Positions 1 to 8,624 of a stretch of DNA of 38,776 nucleotides are shown one piece after another. The stretch is taken from NCBI GenBank assembly GCA_006226565.1, contig SBGO01000522.1, forward strand, positions 1 to 38,776, given 5' to 3'. A model generated the notes under the pieces. That model saw nothing but the letters and a program-made list of their open reading frames with translations, searched no databases and was not told the DNA's origin. A program made the position numbers and the translations under genes. Each line of letters begins with the position of its first letter. Within the stretch, counting starts at the first letter, position 1. The DNA comes from Deltaproteobacteria bacterium (GTDB lineage: Bacteria; Myxococcota_A; UBA9042; PHBI01).

Positions 1-1
1 G

Positions 2-3000
2 TCCGAGCGCGCGTGGCCCCGGACGAGCGCGGCGGCGCGCCGCGGCGGAGACATCCTGGCGGCCACCGGCCGGGTCGAGCAGGCGCTCGAGCTCCTCGGG
101 GTCGCCGTGAGCCTGGCCGAAGACGGGACCGAGGCGGCTCGCGCGCTCGGTCGCATCGGCGCGCTGCAGGCGCATCAGTCGCGCCACCCCCAGGCCCTCG
201 AGGCGCTCCGAGAGGCCCTGCAGCGCGGGGGTGACGGCCTCGAGCCGCGCGACCGCGCGGAGATCCTGGCGACCCTCGCGAAGAGCGCGGTCCTGTCCGG
301 CGCCGTCGACGACGCCGCGCTCTGGTCCGAGGAGGGCCTCACGGCCGCCGGCGACGACGACGCCCTGGCCGCGCGCCTCGGCTACGCCAAGGGGCTTGTC
401 CGCTACTTCCGGGGCGAGCTGCCCGAGGCCCACGACGCGTTCGGGCAGGCGCTCGCGGCCGCCCGCCGGACCGGCGACCGCGTCGAGGAGGCGGGCATCA
501 CCACCGGCCTCGGGCTGGTCGCGCACCGCAAGGGCGACCTCGACGGGGCGCTCGACCACTACCGCGCCGCCCTGAAGCTCGGCGAGGAGACCGGTGACCA
601 GGCGCGGGTGCTGAGCGCGCTCCAGAACCTCGGCGTCGTCTTCCACGAGCGCGGCGAGTGGATCGCCGCCCTCGACACCTACCGCGAGGCGCTGGGCCTG
701 GCGGAGGCGCTGGCCCAGACCGGCCGCGTGGTCCAGATCTCGGGCAACCTCGGCAACCTCTGGCGCTACCTCGGCGAGCTCGACCGCGCGCGCGAGGTGC
801 TCCAGATCGGGCTCGAACGCGCGCGCTCCGAGGGCAACCGCTACATGGAGGGCCTGCTCCTGAACCTCCTCGGCGACGTCGCGTCGGACGACGAGGCCTG
901 GGATCAGGCCGAGCGCCTGTGGCTCGACGCCATCCGGGTCACCGAGGAGGCCCAGTGCGCCGCCGAGGAAGCCGAGGCCCGGCTCAACCTCGGTCGCCTC
1001 CAGCTCGAGCGGCAGAGCTACGAGCCCGCGCGGAGCTCCCTCGAGCGCGCCCTGGAGGTCGCCGAGCGGGTGAGCCACGCGACCTTCACGAGCCAGAGCC
1101 TGGCGCTCCTCGCGGCGGTGGAGCGCGTCAGCGTCCACGGCGCGCTCGACCGCGCGCAGGCCCACATCGATCGCGCGCTGGCGCTCCTGCCTCAGGTCGA
1201 CAACCCCGGCGCGCGCTGGCCGATCCTGCTCGAGGCCGCGTGGATCGCCCGCGACACCGGCGACCTCGACGCCGCCGCCGACCGCGTCCGCGAGGTCCGC
1301 CAGCTCCTCCAGAGCCAGCTCGACGCCGTCCCGGCGCGCCACCGCACGGCCTTCCGCGCCCGCCGCGACCGCCGCCGGGCGCTGGCCGACACCGCCACCT
1401 TCGTCGCCGCGACCCGCTCCGGCGAGCGCGCGCAGGCGCGGGACCGCGGCTGGAACCGCCTCCTCGAGATCAACAAGCGCCTGGCGACCGAGCACAACCC
1501 GACGCGGCTCCTCGAGTACATCATGGACTCGGCGATCCAGCTCACCGACGCCGAGCGCGGCTTCCTCCTGCTCGACGAGGACAGCCACGGGGACGAGGAC
1601 CTCGCGGTCCACGTCGCGCGCAACCTCGATCAGGAGAACATCCGCAACAAGCAGCTCAAGATCAGCCACGGCATCGCGCGCCGCGTCGTCGAGTCCGGCA
1701 TGCCGGCCATCACGATCGACGCCATGGAGGACGAGCGCTACCGGGACCAGCTCTCGGTCCACGACCTGCGCCTCCGCTCCATCCTGTGCCTGCCCATGAT
1801 CGGGCGAGGGCGCGTCCTCGGGGCGATCTACCTCGACAACCGCTTCCGCAGCTCCGCCTTCTCCGAGGCGGACCTCCCCTTCATGGAGGCGTTCGCCGAC
1901 CTCGCCGCCATCGCGCTCGACAACGCGCGCCTCATCGACGCCCAGGAGCGCGCGCAGAAGGCCCTCGAGAAGGCCCGCGCCGAGGTCGAGGCCCTCAACA
2001 AGCGCCTCGAGGGCGAGCTCGAGGCGCGCACCCAGGAGCTGGCCGACACGCACCGCGTCGTCATTCGCCAGCAGCGTGAGCTGGTCGCGCGCCACCAGTA
2101 CGACAACATCATCGGGCAGGCGCCGAGCGTCCGACGCCTCTTCGCGATGATGGATCGCCTCCTCGACAACGACGTGCCCGTCCTCATCGAAGGCGAGAGC
2201 GGCACCGGCAAGGAGCTCGTCGCGCGCGCCATCCACTTCAACGGCGCCCGCCAGTCCCGCCCCTTCGTCGCCGTCAACTGCGGGGCGATCCCGCCGTCGC
2301 TCCTCGAGAGCGAGCTCTTCGGCCACGTCCGCGGCGCGTTCACGAACGCCACCTCCGACAAGAAGGGCCTCTTCGAGGCCGCCCACACCGGCACGCTCCT
2401 CCTCGACGAGATCGGCGAGCTGCCCCTGGAGATGCAGGTCAAGCTCCTGCGCGTCCTCCAGAGCGGCGAGGTCAAGAAGGTGGGCTCGACGCGCGAGATC
2501 AAGGTCGACGTCCGCATCCTCGCGGCCACCAACCGGAAGCTCGACGAGGAGGTCCGGGCGCAGCGCTTCCGCGAGGACCTCTACTACCGGCTGTCGGTCG
2601 TCCCGATCCAGATCCCCCCGCTCCGGGCGCGCAAGGAAGACATCCCGCTCCTCGTCCAGCACTTCCTGGAGCAGAACCGCGCCGCCGGGCTCGGCAACGT
2701 CGCCGGGATCTCCAAGCCCGCCCTGGCCCTCCTCCAGCGCTACAGCTGGCCCGGGAACATCCGTCAGCTCGAGATGGTCCTGAAGAACGCCTCGGTCTTC
2801 GCCGAGGGCCAGACCCTCGAGCCGCGCGACTTCGAATCCTTCCCCGACATCATCGGCCACGAGAGCGCGAGCCCGGCCCAGGCGGCGGCCCTCCTCGGCA
2901 AGACGCTCGCCGAGATCGAGCGCGAGGCGATCATCGCCGCGCTCCGCGAGAACCAGGGCAACAAGAAGCGGTCGGCCGAGCAGCTCGGCATCGACCGGCG

Positions 3001-3064
3001 GACCCTCTACAACAAGCTCTCCGCCTACAACATCGTCGTCGAGCGCGAGCTCCGCGTGCGCTGA
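2..3064 (+). CDS. Sigma54-dependent transcriptional activator with TPR, GAF, AAA+ and Fis-type HTH domains (5' truncated)
   Basis: The frame is open to the left window edge, so the N-terminus is missing; GTG at 107 is only an internal candidate start. The visible order is TPR-like helical repeats (about nt 60-1400), a GAF sensor domain (about 1450-1950), a coiled coil rich in Glu, Arg and Ala (about 1930-2090), a sigma54-interacting AAA+ ATPase (about 2100-2790) and a C-terminal Fis-type helix-turn-helix (about 2900-3060). Walker A is GESGTGKE (2192-2215) and Walker B lies in [12 protein letters not shown]. The sigma54-contact loop reads GAFTNA (2333-2350) instead of GAFTGA. Known family role: ATP-driven remodelling of sigma54 holoenzyme at -24/-12 promoters. 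The TPR and GAF parts probably sense a protein partner or small ligand. There is no receiver domain in the visible part. Related proteins can carry an N-terminal Ser/Thr kinase, but none is visible here. Confidence 0.93.
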   Translation, partial: SERAWPRTSAAARRGGDILAATGRVEQALELLGVAVSLAEDGTEAARALGRIGALQAHQSRHPQALEALREALQRGGDGLEPRDRAEILATLAKSAVLSGAVDDAALWSEEGLTAAGDDDALAARLGYAKGLVRYFRGELPEAHDAFGQALAAARRTGDRVEEAGITTGLGLVAHRKGDLDGALDHYRAALKLGEETGDQARVLSALQNLGVVFHERGEWIAALDTYREALGLAEALAQTGRVVQISGNLGNLWRYLGELDRAREVLQIGLERARSEGNRYMEGLLLNLLGDVASDDEAWDQAERLWLDAIRVTEEAQCAAEEAEARLNLGRLQLERQSYEPARSSLERALEVAERVSHATFTSQSLALLAAVERVSVHGALDRAQAHIDRALALLPQVDNPGARWPILLEAAWIARDTGDLDAAADRVREVRQLLQSQLDAVPARHRTAFRARRDRRRALADTATFVAATRSGERAQARDRGWNRLLEINKRLATEHNPTRLLEYIMDSAIQLTDAERGFLLLDEDSHGDEDLAVHVARNLDQENIRNKQLKISHGIARRVVESGMPAITIDAMEDERYRDQLSVHDLRLRSILCLPMIGRGRVLGAIYLDNRFRSSAFSEADLPFMEAFADLAAIALDNARLIDAQERAQKALEKARAEVEALNKRLEGELEARTQELADTHRVVIRQQRELVARHQYDNIIGQAPSVRRLFAMMDRLLDNDVPVLIEGESGTGKELVARAIHFNGARQSRPFVAVNCGAIPPSLLESELFGHVRGAFTNATSDKKGLFEAAHTGTLLLDEIGELPLEMQVKLLRVLQSGEVKKVGSTREIKVDVRILAATNRKLDEEVRAQRFREDLYYRLSVVPIQIPPLRARKEDIPLLVQHFLEQNRAAGLGNVAGISKPALALLQRYSWPGNIRQLEMVLKNASVFAEGQTLEPRDFESFPDIIGHESASPAQAAALLGKTLAEIEREAIIAALRENQGNKKRSAEQLGIDRRTLYNKLSAYNIVVERELRVR

Positions 3065-3179
3065 GCGACGCTGGGCCCGCGCCTTCGCGATGCAACAGCC
3101 GGGGGGTGGCATCGGCCCATGCGCCGTGCGACCATCCCCTGGCTGTCACCCTGTTCCCCAAGGCCGCCGGAGCTTGCTG

Positions 3180-5393
3180 ATGCGTGCTGGACGACGCGCC
3201 GCGATCCTCGCCCCTCTCGTCGTCGGCCTCGCTGCGGGCTGCGGCGCGGCCGACGCACCGGCCGACGCGACCGGCGCGCTCAGCGTCGTCATCGCGCCGC
3301 TCGACCTGCCCGAGGTCACCGACGCGGACTACACCCTCTCCGTCTACAACGACGCCGAGGAGCTGGTGTGGACCCGCGCGATCAGCAGCGACCGGCACGG
3401 CAGCGGAAGCGGCGACGCGACCTACATCGGCACCTGCGACGCGACCGAGACCGACGCGGCCGACGCGGGCCAGGCCCTCAATCGGGTCGACCTCGTCGTC
3501 GATGCGCTCTACCGCGACGACCCGGCCAGCCCGGGGACCGACGTGCCCCTCGCCGTCGACCTCTGGATGAACCCCTGCCCCTCCGCCTCGCCGTGCCAGC
3601 TGACCACGCCGTGCGTCGAGAACGCCGACGTCGCCGTCACCTTCGACCTCACCATCATGCGCGCCGCCGCCCAGGGCTTCTTCGACGTCGCGGTCAGCTT
3701 CGAGGACCTCTTCTGCTCCGCCAAGCTCGACTGCCGCTACGACAGCGACGGCGACACCGACGTCGACACGGCCGACAGCTACCTGCAGCTCCTCCACACC
3801 GCCGACGGCGCGCGCGGCGACACCGCCATCGTCGCGTTCGCGTGCACCGCGGGCGTCGGCGACGACACGGCCCTCTACCTCACGACGCTCACCCTGAGCT
3901 GCGACGAAGGCGACTTCACGGTCACCCCGCACGCCGGTCCCGGGAACCTCGCCGGCAGCGCCGGCGCGGCCCCCGCCATTCCCAACGCCGCGCTCTTCCA
4001 GGCCGCGATCTACCGCGGCGTCGAGCAGCTCGAGACGGGCGGACAGCCCGTCGACAAGCGGTATTGGAACATCGCCCTCGGGCTCGCCGGCGCCACCGCC
4101 TGCCAGCTGACCCTCGAAGGGACTGCCGCCCCAGCGCCCTTCGACGGCGGCGTCACCCCCAGCGACACGACCTACCCCTTCATCCGGTGGACGGCCGACC
4201 TCGACAGCTGCACCCAGCACCCCCTCGGGAGCCCCGAGGTGTCGACCGCCTACACCCCCCTCGGCGCGCCCCACGCCTACGCCAGCGCCTACTACGGCGC
4301 CACGGCGCTGCCCACCTGTGCCGGCGACGCCGACTGTGACGGCGTCGCGGACGTGTCGGACAACTGCCCCAGCGACCCGAACGCGGACCAGCGCGACGGC
4401 GACGGCGACGGCGTCGGGGACGCCTGCGACCCCTGCCCTCGCGACCCGGCCGATGGCGTCGGCTGCGACGTCTGCCCCTGCGGAACCCACGGAGGCAGCT
4501 GCGAGCTGGCCGGCGTGACGCCGATCGCGTCGGGCGTCGTCGCGACGCAGATCGCCGCGTGCCTCCCCGCGGCCACCAACGGTTTGACCCGCAACACCGA
4601 CGGCAACGTCTACGGCGTCACGTCGACCGCGACGCTCGCCAACAACGCCCTCGTGTTCCGCTTCCCCGTCGCCGGCGGCGCCGTGGCAACCCTCGGCCAG
4701 CTTCACCGCGGGACGCTGACCAACGCGCGCCTCCACCGGATCGCCCAGGGCCCCGGCGGCGTGTGGCGGAGCGACATGTACCTCTTCGACTGGGTCTCCG
4801 GCAACGGCGCCTACATCGACACGATCGACGGCACGCCGAGCTTCACGAGCTCGGTCTACGCGCTCCCCGAAGGATCCGGCGGCAGCCCCAACACGCTGAC
4901 GAGCGGGCCCGCCTTCTCGTCGAGCGGCACCTTCGGCAGCTACACCTACTTCGGGGCCGACGGCGGCTACGTGTACCGCTTCTCGACCAGCAACAGCGTC
5001 AGCAACCTCGGGCGCGTCGCGAACGACCTCCGCGGCGTCGCCCTCGGCCCCGGTGGCGCCTGGGGCACCGACCTCTACCTCGCGACGAGCAGCGTCACGA
5101 ACGGCTTCACCGGGACCCCTGGGGCCGTCGTCAAGCTGACCACAACGAGCATCAGCAGCGCGACGACCGTCGTCCCGGAGGCCGCGGGGCTCGACTTCCC
5201 GAAGGACCTGGCCTTCGTCGGCACGCGCCTCCTCTACAAGGAGGACAACGGGCGTGTCGTCGAGGTCTTCCCCGACGGCACCTTCACGCCGCTCTTCACC
5301 GCCTACTCGGGCTCGACGCTCGTCGCGATGCCGGACGGCAGCGTGATCGTCGAAGGCGACCGAGCCGCGTTCGCGGTGACCCTGGGCCCCTGA
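3180..5393 (+). CDS. Secreted lipoprotein with thrombospondin type 3-like calcium-binding segment and C-terminal repeat domain
   Basis: ATG at 3180 is preferred over an in-frame ATG at 3090. It has GGAG at 3169-3172 and starts directly with a signal peptide: basic MRAGRRAA, a hydrophobic core, then LAAGC with the lipid-acceptor Cys at residue 21. The product is 737 aa. Residues about 22-375 form an unrecognised, Asp-rich domain with several Cys and one EF-hand-like loop, [12 protein letters not shown], near residue 188. Residues about 380-436 hold Cys-rich, Asp-rich DxDxDG repeats of the thrombospondin type 3 kind. The last 300 residues contain at least two copies of a GPGGxWxxDxYL motif, which suggests a beta-propeller-like fold. 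It probably sits on the outer membrane or cell surface. Function unknown. It is convergent with the tRNA unit downstream. Confidence 0.85.
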   Translation: MRAGRRAAILAPLVVGLAAGCGAADAPADATGALSVVIAPLDLPEVTDADYTLSVYNDAEELVWTRAISSDRHGSGSGDATYIGTCDATETDAADAGQALNRVDLVVDALYRDDPASPGTDVPLAVDLWMNPCPSASPCQLTTPCVENADVAVTFDLTIMRAAAQGFFDVAVSFEDLFCSAKLDCRYDSDGDTDVDTADSYLQLLHTADGARGDTAIVAFACTAGVGDDTALYLTTLTLSCDEGDFTVTPHAGPGNLAGSAGAAPAIPNAALFQAAIYRGVEQLETGGQPVDKRYWNIALGLAGATACQLTLEGTAAPAPFDGGVTPSDTTYPFIRWTADLDSCTQHPLGSPEVSTAYTPLGAPHAYASAYYGATALPTCAGDADCDGVADVSDNCPSDPNADQRDGDGDGVGDACDPCPRDPADGVGCDVCPCGTHGGSCELAGVTPIASGVVATQIAACLPAATNGLTRNTDGNVYGVTSTATLANNALVFRFPVAGGAVATLGQLHRGTLTNARLHRIAQGPGGVWRSDMYLFDWVSGNGAYIDTIDGTPSFTSSVYALPEGSGGSPNTLTSGPAFSSSGTFGSYTYFGADGGYVYRFSTSNSVSNLGRVANDLRGVALGPGGAWGTDLYLATSSVTNGFTGTPGAVVKLTTTSISSATTVVPEAAGLDFPKDLAFVGTRLLYKEDNGRVVEVFPDGTFTPLFTAYSGSTLVAMPDGSVIVEGDRAAFAVTLGP

Positions 5394-5413
5394 GCCCACG
5401 GAGTCCAGACGCG

Positions 5414-5445
5414 AAAAAGCCCGCTGCGTTTCCGCAGCGGGCTTT
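5414..5445. terminator. Bidirectional rho-independent terminator
   Basis: A perfect 10-bp stem (5419-5428 with 5433-5442, GCCCGCTGCG / CGCAGCGGGC) encloses a 4-nt loop. It is followed by TTTCTC on the plus strand and by five T on the minus strand (A-tract 5414-5418). It lies between the convergent lipoprotein gene and the tRNA-Gln/Glu/Glu unit and can end both transcripts, with the stronger U-tract serving the tRNAs. Confidence 0.9.
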
Positions 5446-5454
5446 CTCGGTGAT

Positions 5455-5530
5455 TGGTAGGGCGTACGGGAATCGAACCCGTGTTACCGGCGTGAGAGGC
5501 CGGCGTCCTGGACCGCTAGACGAACGCCCC
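5455..5530 (-). tRNA. tRNA-Glu(CTC), second copy in the unit
   Basis: A full cloverleaf of 76 nt with encoded CCA (5455-5457). The anticodon stem CCGGC/GCCGG closes the loop CTCTCAC, giving anticodon CTC for GAG codons. The T-arm has ACGGG-TTCGATT-CCCGT. The acceptor stem begins with a G1-U72 wobble. The 76 nt are identical to the copy at 5605-5680, so this is a recent or homogenised tandem duplication. It is the last tRNA before the terminator. Confidence 0.97.
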
Positions 5531-5535
5531 ATCAC

Positions 5536-5567
5536 CTCCGACGGCGATCACATTGTCTCCGTCGGAG
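5536..5567 (-). other. Hairpin in the spacer between the two tRNA-Glu genes
   Basis: A perfect 9-bp stem, CTCCGACGG (5536-5544) with CCGTCGGAG (5559-5567), has a 14-nt loop. Since both tRNAs lie on one transcript, it may aid tRNA processing. It lacks a T-tract, so termination is unlikely. Confidence 0.5.
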
Positions 5568-5604
5568 CATCCACCGACCGACGGCTGTCGGACGGAGGAT
5601 TGAA

Positions 5605-5680
5605 TGGTAGGGCGTACGGGAATCGAACCCGTGTTACCGGCGTGAGAGGCCGGCGTCCTGGACCGCTAGACGAACGCCCC
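5605..5680 (-). tRNA. tRNA-Glu(CTC), first copy in the unit
   Basis: This is identical over 76 nt, including CCA at 5605-5607, to the tRNA at 5455-5530. The anticodon is CTC. It follows tRNA-Gln on the same minus-strand transcript. The spacer 5681-5754 holds a 7-bp hairpin (5719-5725 with 5736-5742) of the kind seen in polycistronic tRNA precursors. Confidence 0.97.
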
Positions 5681-5754
5681 ATTTCGGGCGGCGGGTGACC
5701 GCCCTTTTATTCTCTTCTCTGAGCGCTTCCAGGCACGCTCAGAACTATGTTGCT

Positions 5755-5825
5755 TTCGGGGACTAGGATTCGAACCTAGATAACGAGAACCAGAATCTCG
5801 TGTCCTGCCTTTGGACGATCCCCGA
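5755..5825 (-). tRNA. tRNA-Gln(CTG)
   Basis: A 71-nt cloverleaf. The acceptor stem TCGGGGA/TCCCCGA has the U1-A72 pair typical of tRNA-Gln. The anticodon stem CGAGA/TCTCG closes the loop TTCTGGT, giving CTG for CAG codons. CCA is not encoded: after discriminator A73 the DNA reads AGC, so CCA must be added by nucleotidyltransferase. It is the first gene of the Gln-Glu-Glu unit, about 38 nt after the -10 box. Confidence 0.95.
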
Positions 5826-5862
5826 TCAGGGCGCCGGTGCTCTCGCCGCCGGCGCGACGCGG

Positions 5863-5891
5863 AAGGTATGCAAGCTCTCCCGCGCTGTCAA
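5863..5891 (-). promoter_or_regulatory. Sigma70-type promoter of the tRNA-Gln/Glu/Glu unit
   Basis: On the minus strand a perfect -35 TTGACA (5891-5886) is followed by 17 nt and a -10 TACCTT (5868-5863). The predicted start lies about 30 nt upstream of tRNA-Gln, so the tRNAs need not depend on readthrough from rplQ. Confidence 0.75.
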
Positions 5892-5893
5892 GC

Positions 5894-5958
5894 CCCTGTT
5901 TTGCAGGGTTGCACGAACTTTTGTTCGTGCGTGGGGCCGCCTCTGAGGCGGCCCCCAC
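5894..5958 (-). other. Three consecutive hairpins downstream of rplQ
   Basis: Just after the rplQ stop the minus strand can form a stem of about 13 bp with one bulged base (5931-5958). Next comes a perfect 8-bp stem, GCACGAAC/GTTCGTGC, with a 4-nt loop (5911-5930). A short CCCTG/CAGGG stem follows just before the tRNA promoter. None has a clear U-tract. They probably mark the 3' end of the long ribosomal-protein transcript, through pausing, Rho action or RNase protection. Confidence 0.5.
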
Positions 5959-5962
5959 GAGC

Positions 5963-6412
5963 CTACTCGGCGTCGCCGCCGAACTGCTCCTTGGTGACCG
6001 GCACGGCGCTCGGCTTGAGCGGCGCCAGCGACGGACGGCCCTTGGTCGCCGGCGGACCCGGCGGCATGAGCTCGATGATCGTCATCGGCGCGTTGTCGCC
6101 GAGGCGACGGTTCAGCTTCACGATGCGGGTGTAGCCACCGGCACGCTCCACGAACCCGGGCGCGATCTCGTCAAAGAGCTTCACGAGCACCTCGCGCGTC
6201 CGGATGGTCCGGGCGGCGAGCCGCTTCGCGTGCACCGTGTTCTTCTTGCCCAGCGTGACGAGCCGGTCAGCCAGGCGACGGAGCTCCTTCGCGCGGGTTT
6301 CCGTCGTCGTGACTTTGCCGTGCTCGAAGAGCGAGGTGACCATGTTCCGGAACATCGCCTTCCGGTGGCTCGAGGTCATGCCGAGCTTGCGGCCGGACTT
6401 TTGATGTCGCAT
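5963..6412 (-). CDS. rplQ: 50S ribosomal protein L17
   Basis: The N-terminus MRHQKSGRKLGMTSSHRKAM is the conserved L17 signature. The product is 149 aa, longer than the roughly 125 aa of E. coli because of a Pro-rich, non-conserved C-terminal tail (about residues 117-149). L17 binds 23S rRNA near the exit tunnel rim. It is the last gene of the long ribosomal run, 73 bp after rpoA as in the usual alpha operon, and is followed by hairpins and a separate tRNA promoter. Confidence 0.98.
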   Translation of the reverse strand: MRHQKSGRKLGMTSSHRKAMFRNMVTSLFEHGKVTTTETRAKELRRLADRLVTLGKKNTVHAKRLAARTIRTREVLVKLFDEIAPGFVERAGGYTRIVKLNRRLGDNAPMTIIELMPPGPPATKGRPSLAPLKPSAVPVTKEQFGGDAE

Positions 6413-6485
6413 GACGAAACTCCACGCGTTCCAGCGACGCGTTCAGTTGGACACGGGCGGTGATCGCCCGCGTCCGGAATCGTTA

Positions 6486-7481
6486 TCAGTTGGTCGCGCT
6501 CGAGCGCTTCTCGGGGTCGAAGCCGTCGAGCTTCATCCCCAGCTGCAGACCCATCTCCGCAAGGATCTCCTTGATCTCCTTGAGAGACTTGCGGCCGAAG
6601 TTCTTCGTCTTCAGCATCTCCGCCTCCGTCCGCTGCACCAGCTCACCGATGTAGCGAATGTTGGCGTTCTGCAGGCAGTTGGCCGAACGCACCGACAGCT
6701 CGAGCTCGTCGACCGTCCGGTAGAGGTTCTCGTTGACCGGCTCTTCCTCGGTCTCCTCAACCTCTTCCGGCTCGACGTCCTCGTCGAAGTTGATGAAGAT
6801 CTGGACCTGGTCCTTGAGGATCTTCGCGGCCAGCGCCACGGCGTCCTCCGGGAGGACCGCGCCGCTCGTCCAGACCTCGAGGGTGAGCTTGTCGTAGTCG
6901 GTCCGCTGGCCGACGCGCGCGTTGGTGACGCGGTAGTTGACCTTGCGGATCGGGGAGAAGATGGCGTCGAGGGCGATCATGCCCTCGGGCCAGTCCTCGC
7001 CCTTGTTCTGCTCGGCGGGGACGTAGCCCTTGCCGATGTCCACGATGAACTCGAGGTCGAAGACGCCGCCCTCGCTCACCGTGCAGATGTGCTGCTCGGG
7101 GTTGAGCACCTCGAGGCCCGCGCCGGTCGCCAGGTCACCCGCGGTGACGACGCCCGGCTCGCTGCGGGTGACGCGGAAGGTCTTCGGCCCCTCGGTGACC
7201 AGCTTGAGCTGGACTTCCTTGAGGTTGAGGATGATGTCCGCGACATCCTCGACGAGCCCCGGCACGCTCTGGAACTCGTGCAGCGCCCCCTCGAGCTTGA
7301 GGCCGGTGATCGCCGCGCCGCGAAGGGAGCTCAACAGGAGACGACGAAGCGAGTTACCGATCGTGATGCCGAAGCCACGCTCGAGCGGCTCGGCCACGAA
7401 ACGGCCGTACTTGTCGTTCAGCGAGTCGTGCTCGACCTCGATCTTGCGGGGGCGGATCAGCTGGCGCCAGTTGAGGTACAT
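6486..7481 (-). CDS. rpoA: DNA-directed RNA polymerase subunit alpha
   Basis: 331 aa, of normal length. The N-terminal assembly domain carries the conserved [18 protein letters not shown] stretch near residues 33-50. An acidic linker of repeated Glu (about residues 240-255) leads to the C-terminal domain with its helix-hairpin-helix region (about 260-325), which contacts UP elements and activators. It scaffolds assembly of the beta and beta-prime subunits, which are encoded in this same window. The gene directly follows rpsK with only 87 bp between; the usual rpsD is absent there. Confidence 0.99.
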   Translation of the reverse strand: MYLNWRQLIRPRKIEVEHDSLNDKYGRFVAEPLERGFGITIGNSLRRLLLSSLRGAAITGLKLEGALHEFQSVPGLVEDVADIILNLKEVQLKLVTEGPKTFRVTRSEPGVVTAGDLATGAGLEVLNPEQHICTVSEGGVFDLEFIVDIGKGYVPAEQNKGEDWPEGMIALDAIFSPIRKVNYRVTNARVGQRTDYDKLTLEVWTSGAVLPEDAVALAAKILKDQVQIFINFDEDVEPEEVEETEEEPVNENLYRTVDELELSVRSANCLQNANIRYIGELVQRTEAEMLKTKNFGRKSLKEIKEILAEMGLQLGMKLDGFDPEKRSSATN

Positions 7482-7500
7482 GGTCTTCCTCGCGTGCGAA

Positions 7501-7553
7501 CGCGGGCCTGAGCCCGCGCTTCGTGGATGAACATCCGGCGACGTACATCGCCG
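7501..7553 (-). other. Two hairpins in the rpsK-rpoA gap
   Basis: In the 87-bp gap where rpsD would be expected there is a 7-bp stem CGCGGGC/GCCCGCG with loop CTGA on the plus strand (7501-7518), and a 6-bp stem CGGCGA/TCGCCG (7536-7553). Both lie in the leader of rpoA. They could affect transcript processing or rpoA translation; neither has a T-tract. Confidence 0.4.
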
Positions 7554-7568
7554 TCGCCCGGGCCGGTA

Positions 7569-7955
7569 TCAGACGCGACGGCGCTTCGGCGGGCGGCAGC
7601 CGTTGTGCGGGATCGGCGTCACGTCACGGATGATCGTGATCTTGAGCCCGGAGGTCTGCAGCGCGCGCAGCGCGGCCTCGCGCCCGGAGCCCGGCCCCTT
7701 CACGTTGACCGAGACCGTACGCATCCCGTGATCCATCGCCGTGCGGGCCGCATCCTCGGCCGCGAGCTGCGCCGCGAACGGCGTCGACTTGCGCGAGCCC
7801 TTGAAGCCGCGCTTGCCGGCGGTGGACCAGCTGATCGCGTTGCCGGCCACGTCGGTGATGGTCACGACCGTGTTGTTGAAGGTCGACTGGATGTGCGCGA
7901 CCCCGGTCGGGATGTTCTTCTTGACCTTTTTCTTGGTCTGCTTGGGCTTGGCCAT
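7569..7955 (-). CDS. rpsK: 30S ribosomal protein S11
   Basis: 128 aa. The Lys-rich N-terminus [20 protein letters not shown] and the conserved end [14 protein letters not shown] are diagnostic. S11 sits on the 30S platform and shapes the mRNA path around the Shine-Dalgarno helix. It follows rpsM by 66 bp, as in the alpha operon. The next gene is rpoA, where most bacteria would have rpsD first. Confidence 0.99.
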   Translation of the reverse strand: MAKPKQTKKKVKKNIPTGVAHIQSTFNNTVVTITDVAGNAISWSTAGKRGFKGSRKSTPFAAQLAAEDAARTAMDHGMRTVSVNVKGPGSGREAALRALQTSGLKITIIRDVTPIPHNGCRPPKRRRV

Positions 7956-8021
7956 GATCTCCGTCCCTCGTGTTCAGTGCCCCGGCGAAACGCTCGGGGC
8001 TGCGGACTGCCGGTGGCGCTA

Positions 8022-8390
8022 CTACTTCTTCTTCTTGATCGCCTGACGCTTCGGCCCCTTCCGGGTCCGCGCGTTCGTGTGCGTCCGCTGGCCGCGCACG
8101 GGGAGACCGCGCCGGTGACGGAGCCCGCGGTAGCAACCGAGGTCCATGAGGCGCTTGATGTTCATCGACACGTCACGGCGGAGGTCACCCTCGACCCGGA
8201 ACCCGTCGTTGATGACCTGACGAATCCGGGCGACCTCCTGGTCACTCAGGTCGTCGGCGATCCGGACGGTGTCGATCCCCGCGCGACGGCAGATCTCGCG
8301 GGAGGTGGTCTCGCCGATGCCGTAGATGTACGTCAGCGCGACCCAGATGCTCTTGCGCCGCGGGAGGTCGACGCCTGCGATACGTGCCAT
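8022..8390 (-). CDS. rpsM: 30S ribosomal protein S13
   Basis: 122 aa, starting [20 protein letters not shown]. It has the helix-two-turn-helix region and the conserved [20 protein letters not shown] block, then a Lys-rich tail that reaches the decoding area. S13 sits in the 30S head and forms bridges to 50S (L5, also in this window). Only 6 bp separate it from rpmJ, so the two are probably translationally coupled. Confidence 0.99.
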   Translation of the reverse strand: MARIAGVDLPRRKSIWVALTYIYGIGETTSREICRRAGIDTVRIADDLSDQEVARIRQVINDGFRVEGDLRRDVSMNIKRLMDLGCYRGLRHRRGLPVRGQRTHTNARTRKGPKRQAIKKKK

Positions 8391-8396
8391 GACCGA

Positions 8397-8510
8397 TTAT
8401 CCTTGCCGCTGCTTGTGGCGGGGGTTGTCACAGATCACGCGGACGACGCCGCGCCTCTTGATAACCTTGCACTTTTCACAAATCTTCTTGACCGAAGCCC
8501 GTACTTTCAT
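8397..8510 (-). CDS. rpmJ: 50S ribosomal protein L36, zinc-ribbon form
   Basis: A 37-aa gene, from ATG at 8510 to TAA at 8397-8399. It begins [20 protein letters not shown] and has the zinc-binding pattern Cys11, Cys14, Cys27, His32, so it is the zinc-containing type and not the Cys-free paralog. It lies between secY and rpsM, its usual place. The 114-bp gap on its secY side is too small for infA, map or adk, which often sit there. The Shine-Dalgarno is weak (GAGAGG very close to the ATG). Confidence 0.97.
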   Translation of the reverse strand: MKVRASVKKICEKCKVIKRRGVVRVICDNPRHKQRQG

Positions 8511-8624
8511 GGCCTCTCACTCCTCGGACCCGCCCGACGGCGGCGTCGCGTGATACACGATCCGACCCGCTACCGCAAGGTCTTAGTCGGTCCTAGTCTC
8601 TGGTCGCTAGGGAACGGCCGGGGA

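Noticed and set aside
3107-3122. Possible sigma54 promoter (TGGCAT ... ATGC) before the lipoprotein gene
   Set aside because: The GG and GC elements are separated by 11 nt instead of 10 and the rest of the consensus is poor. It remains only a suggestion given the adjacent activator.
2931-5399. Minus-strand open frame of 822 codons opposite the lipoprotein gene
   Set aside because: The product is Gly/Val/Arg/Glu-rich and repetitive without domains, and the plus-strand frame has a signal peptide and recognisable repeats.
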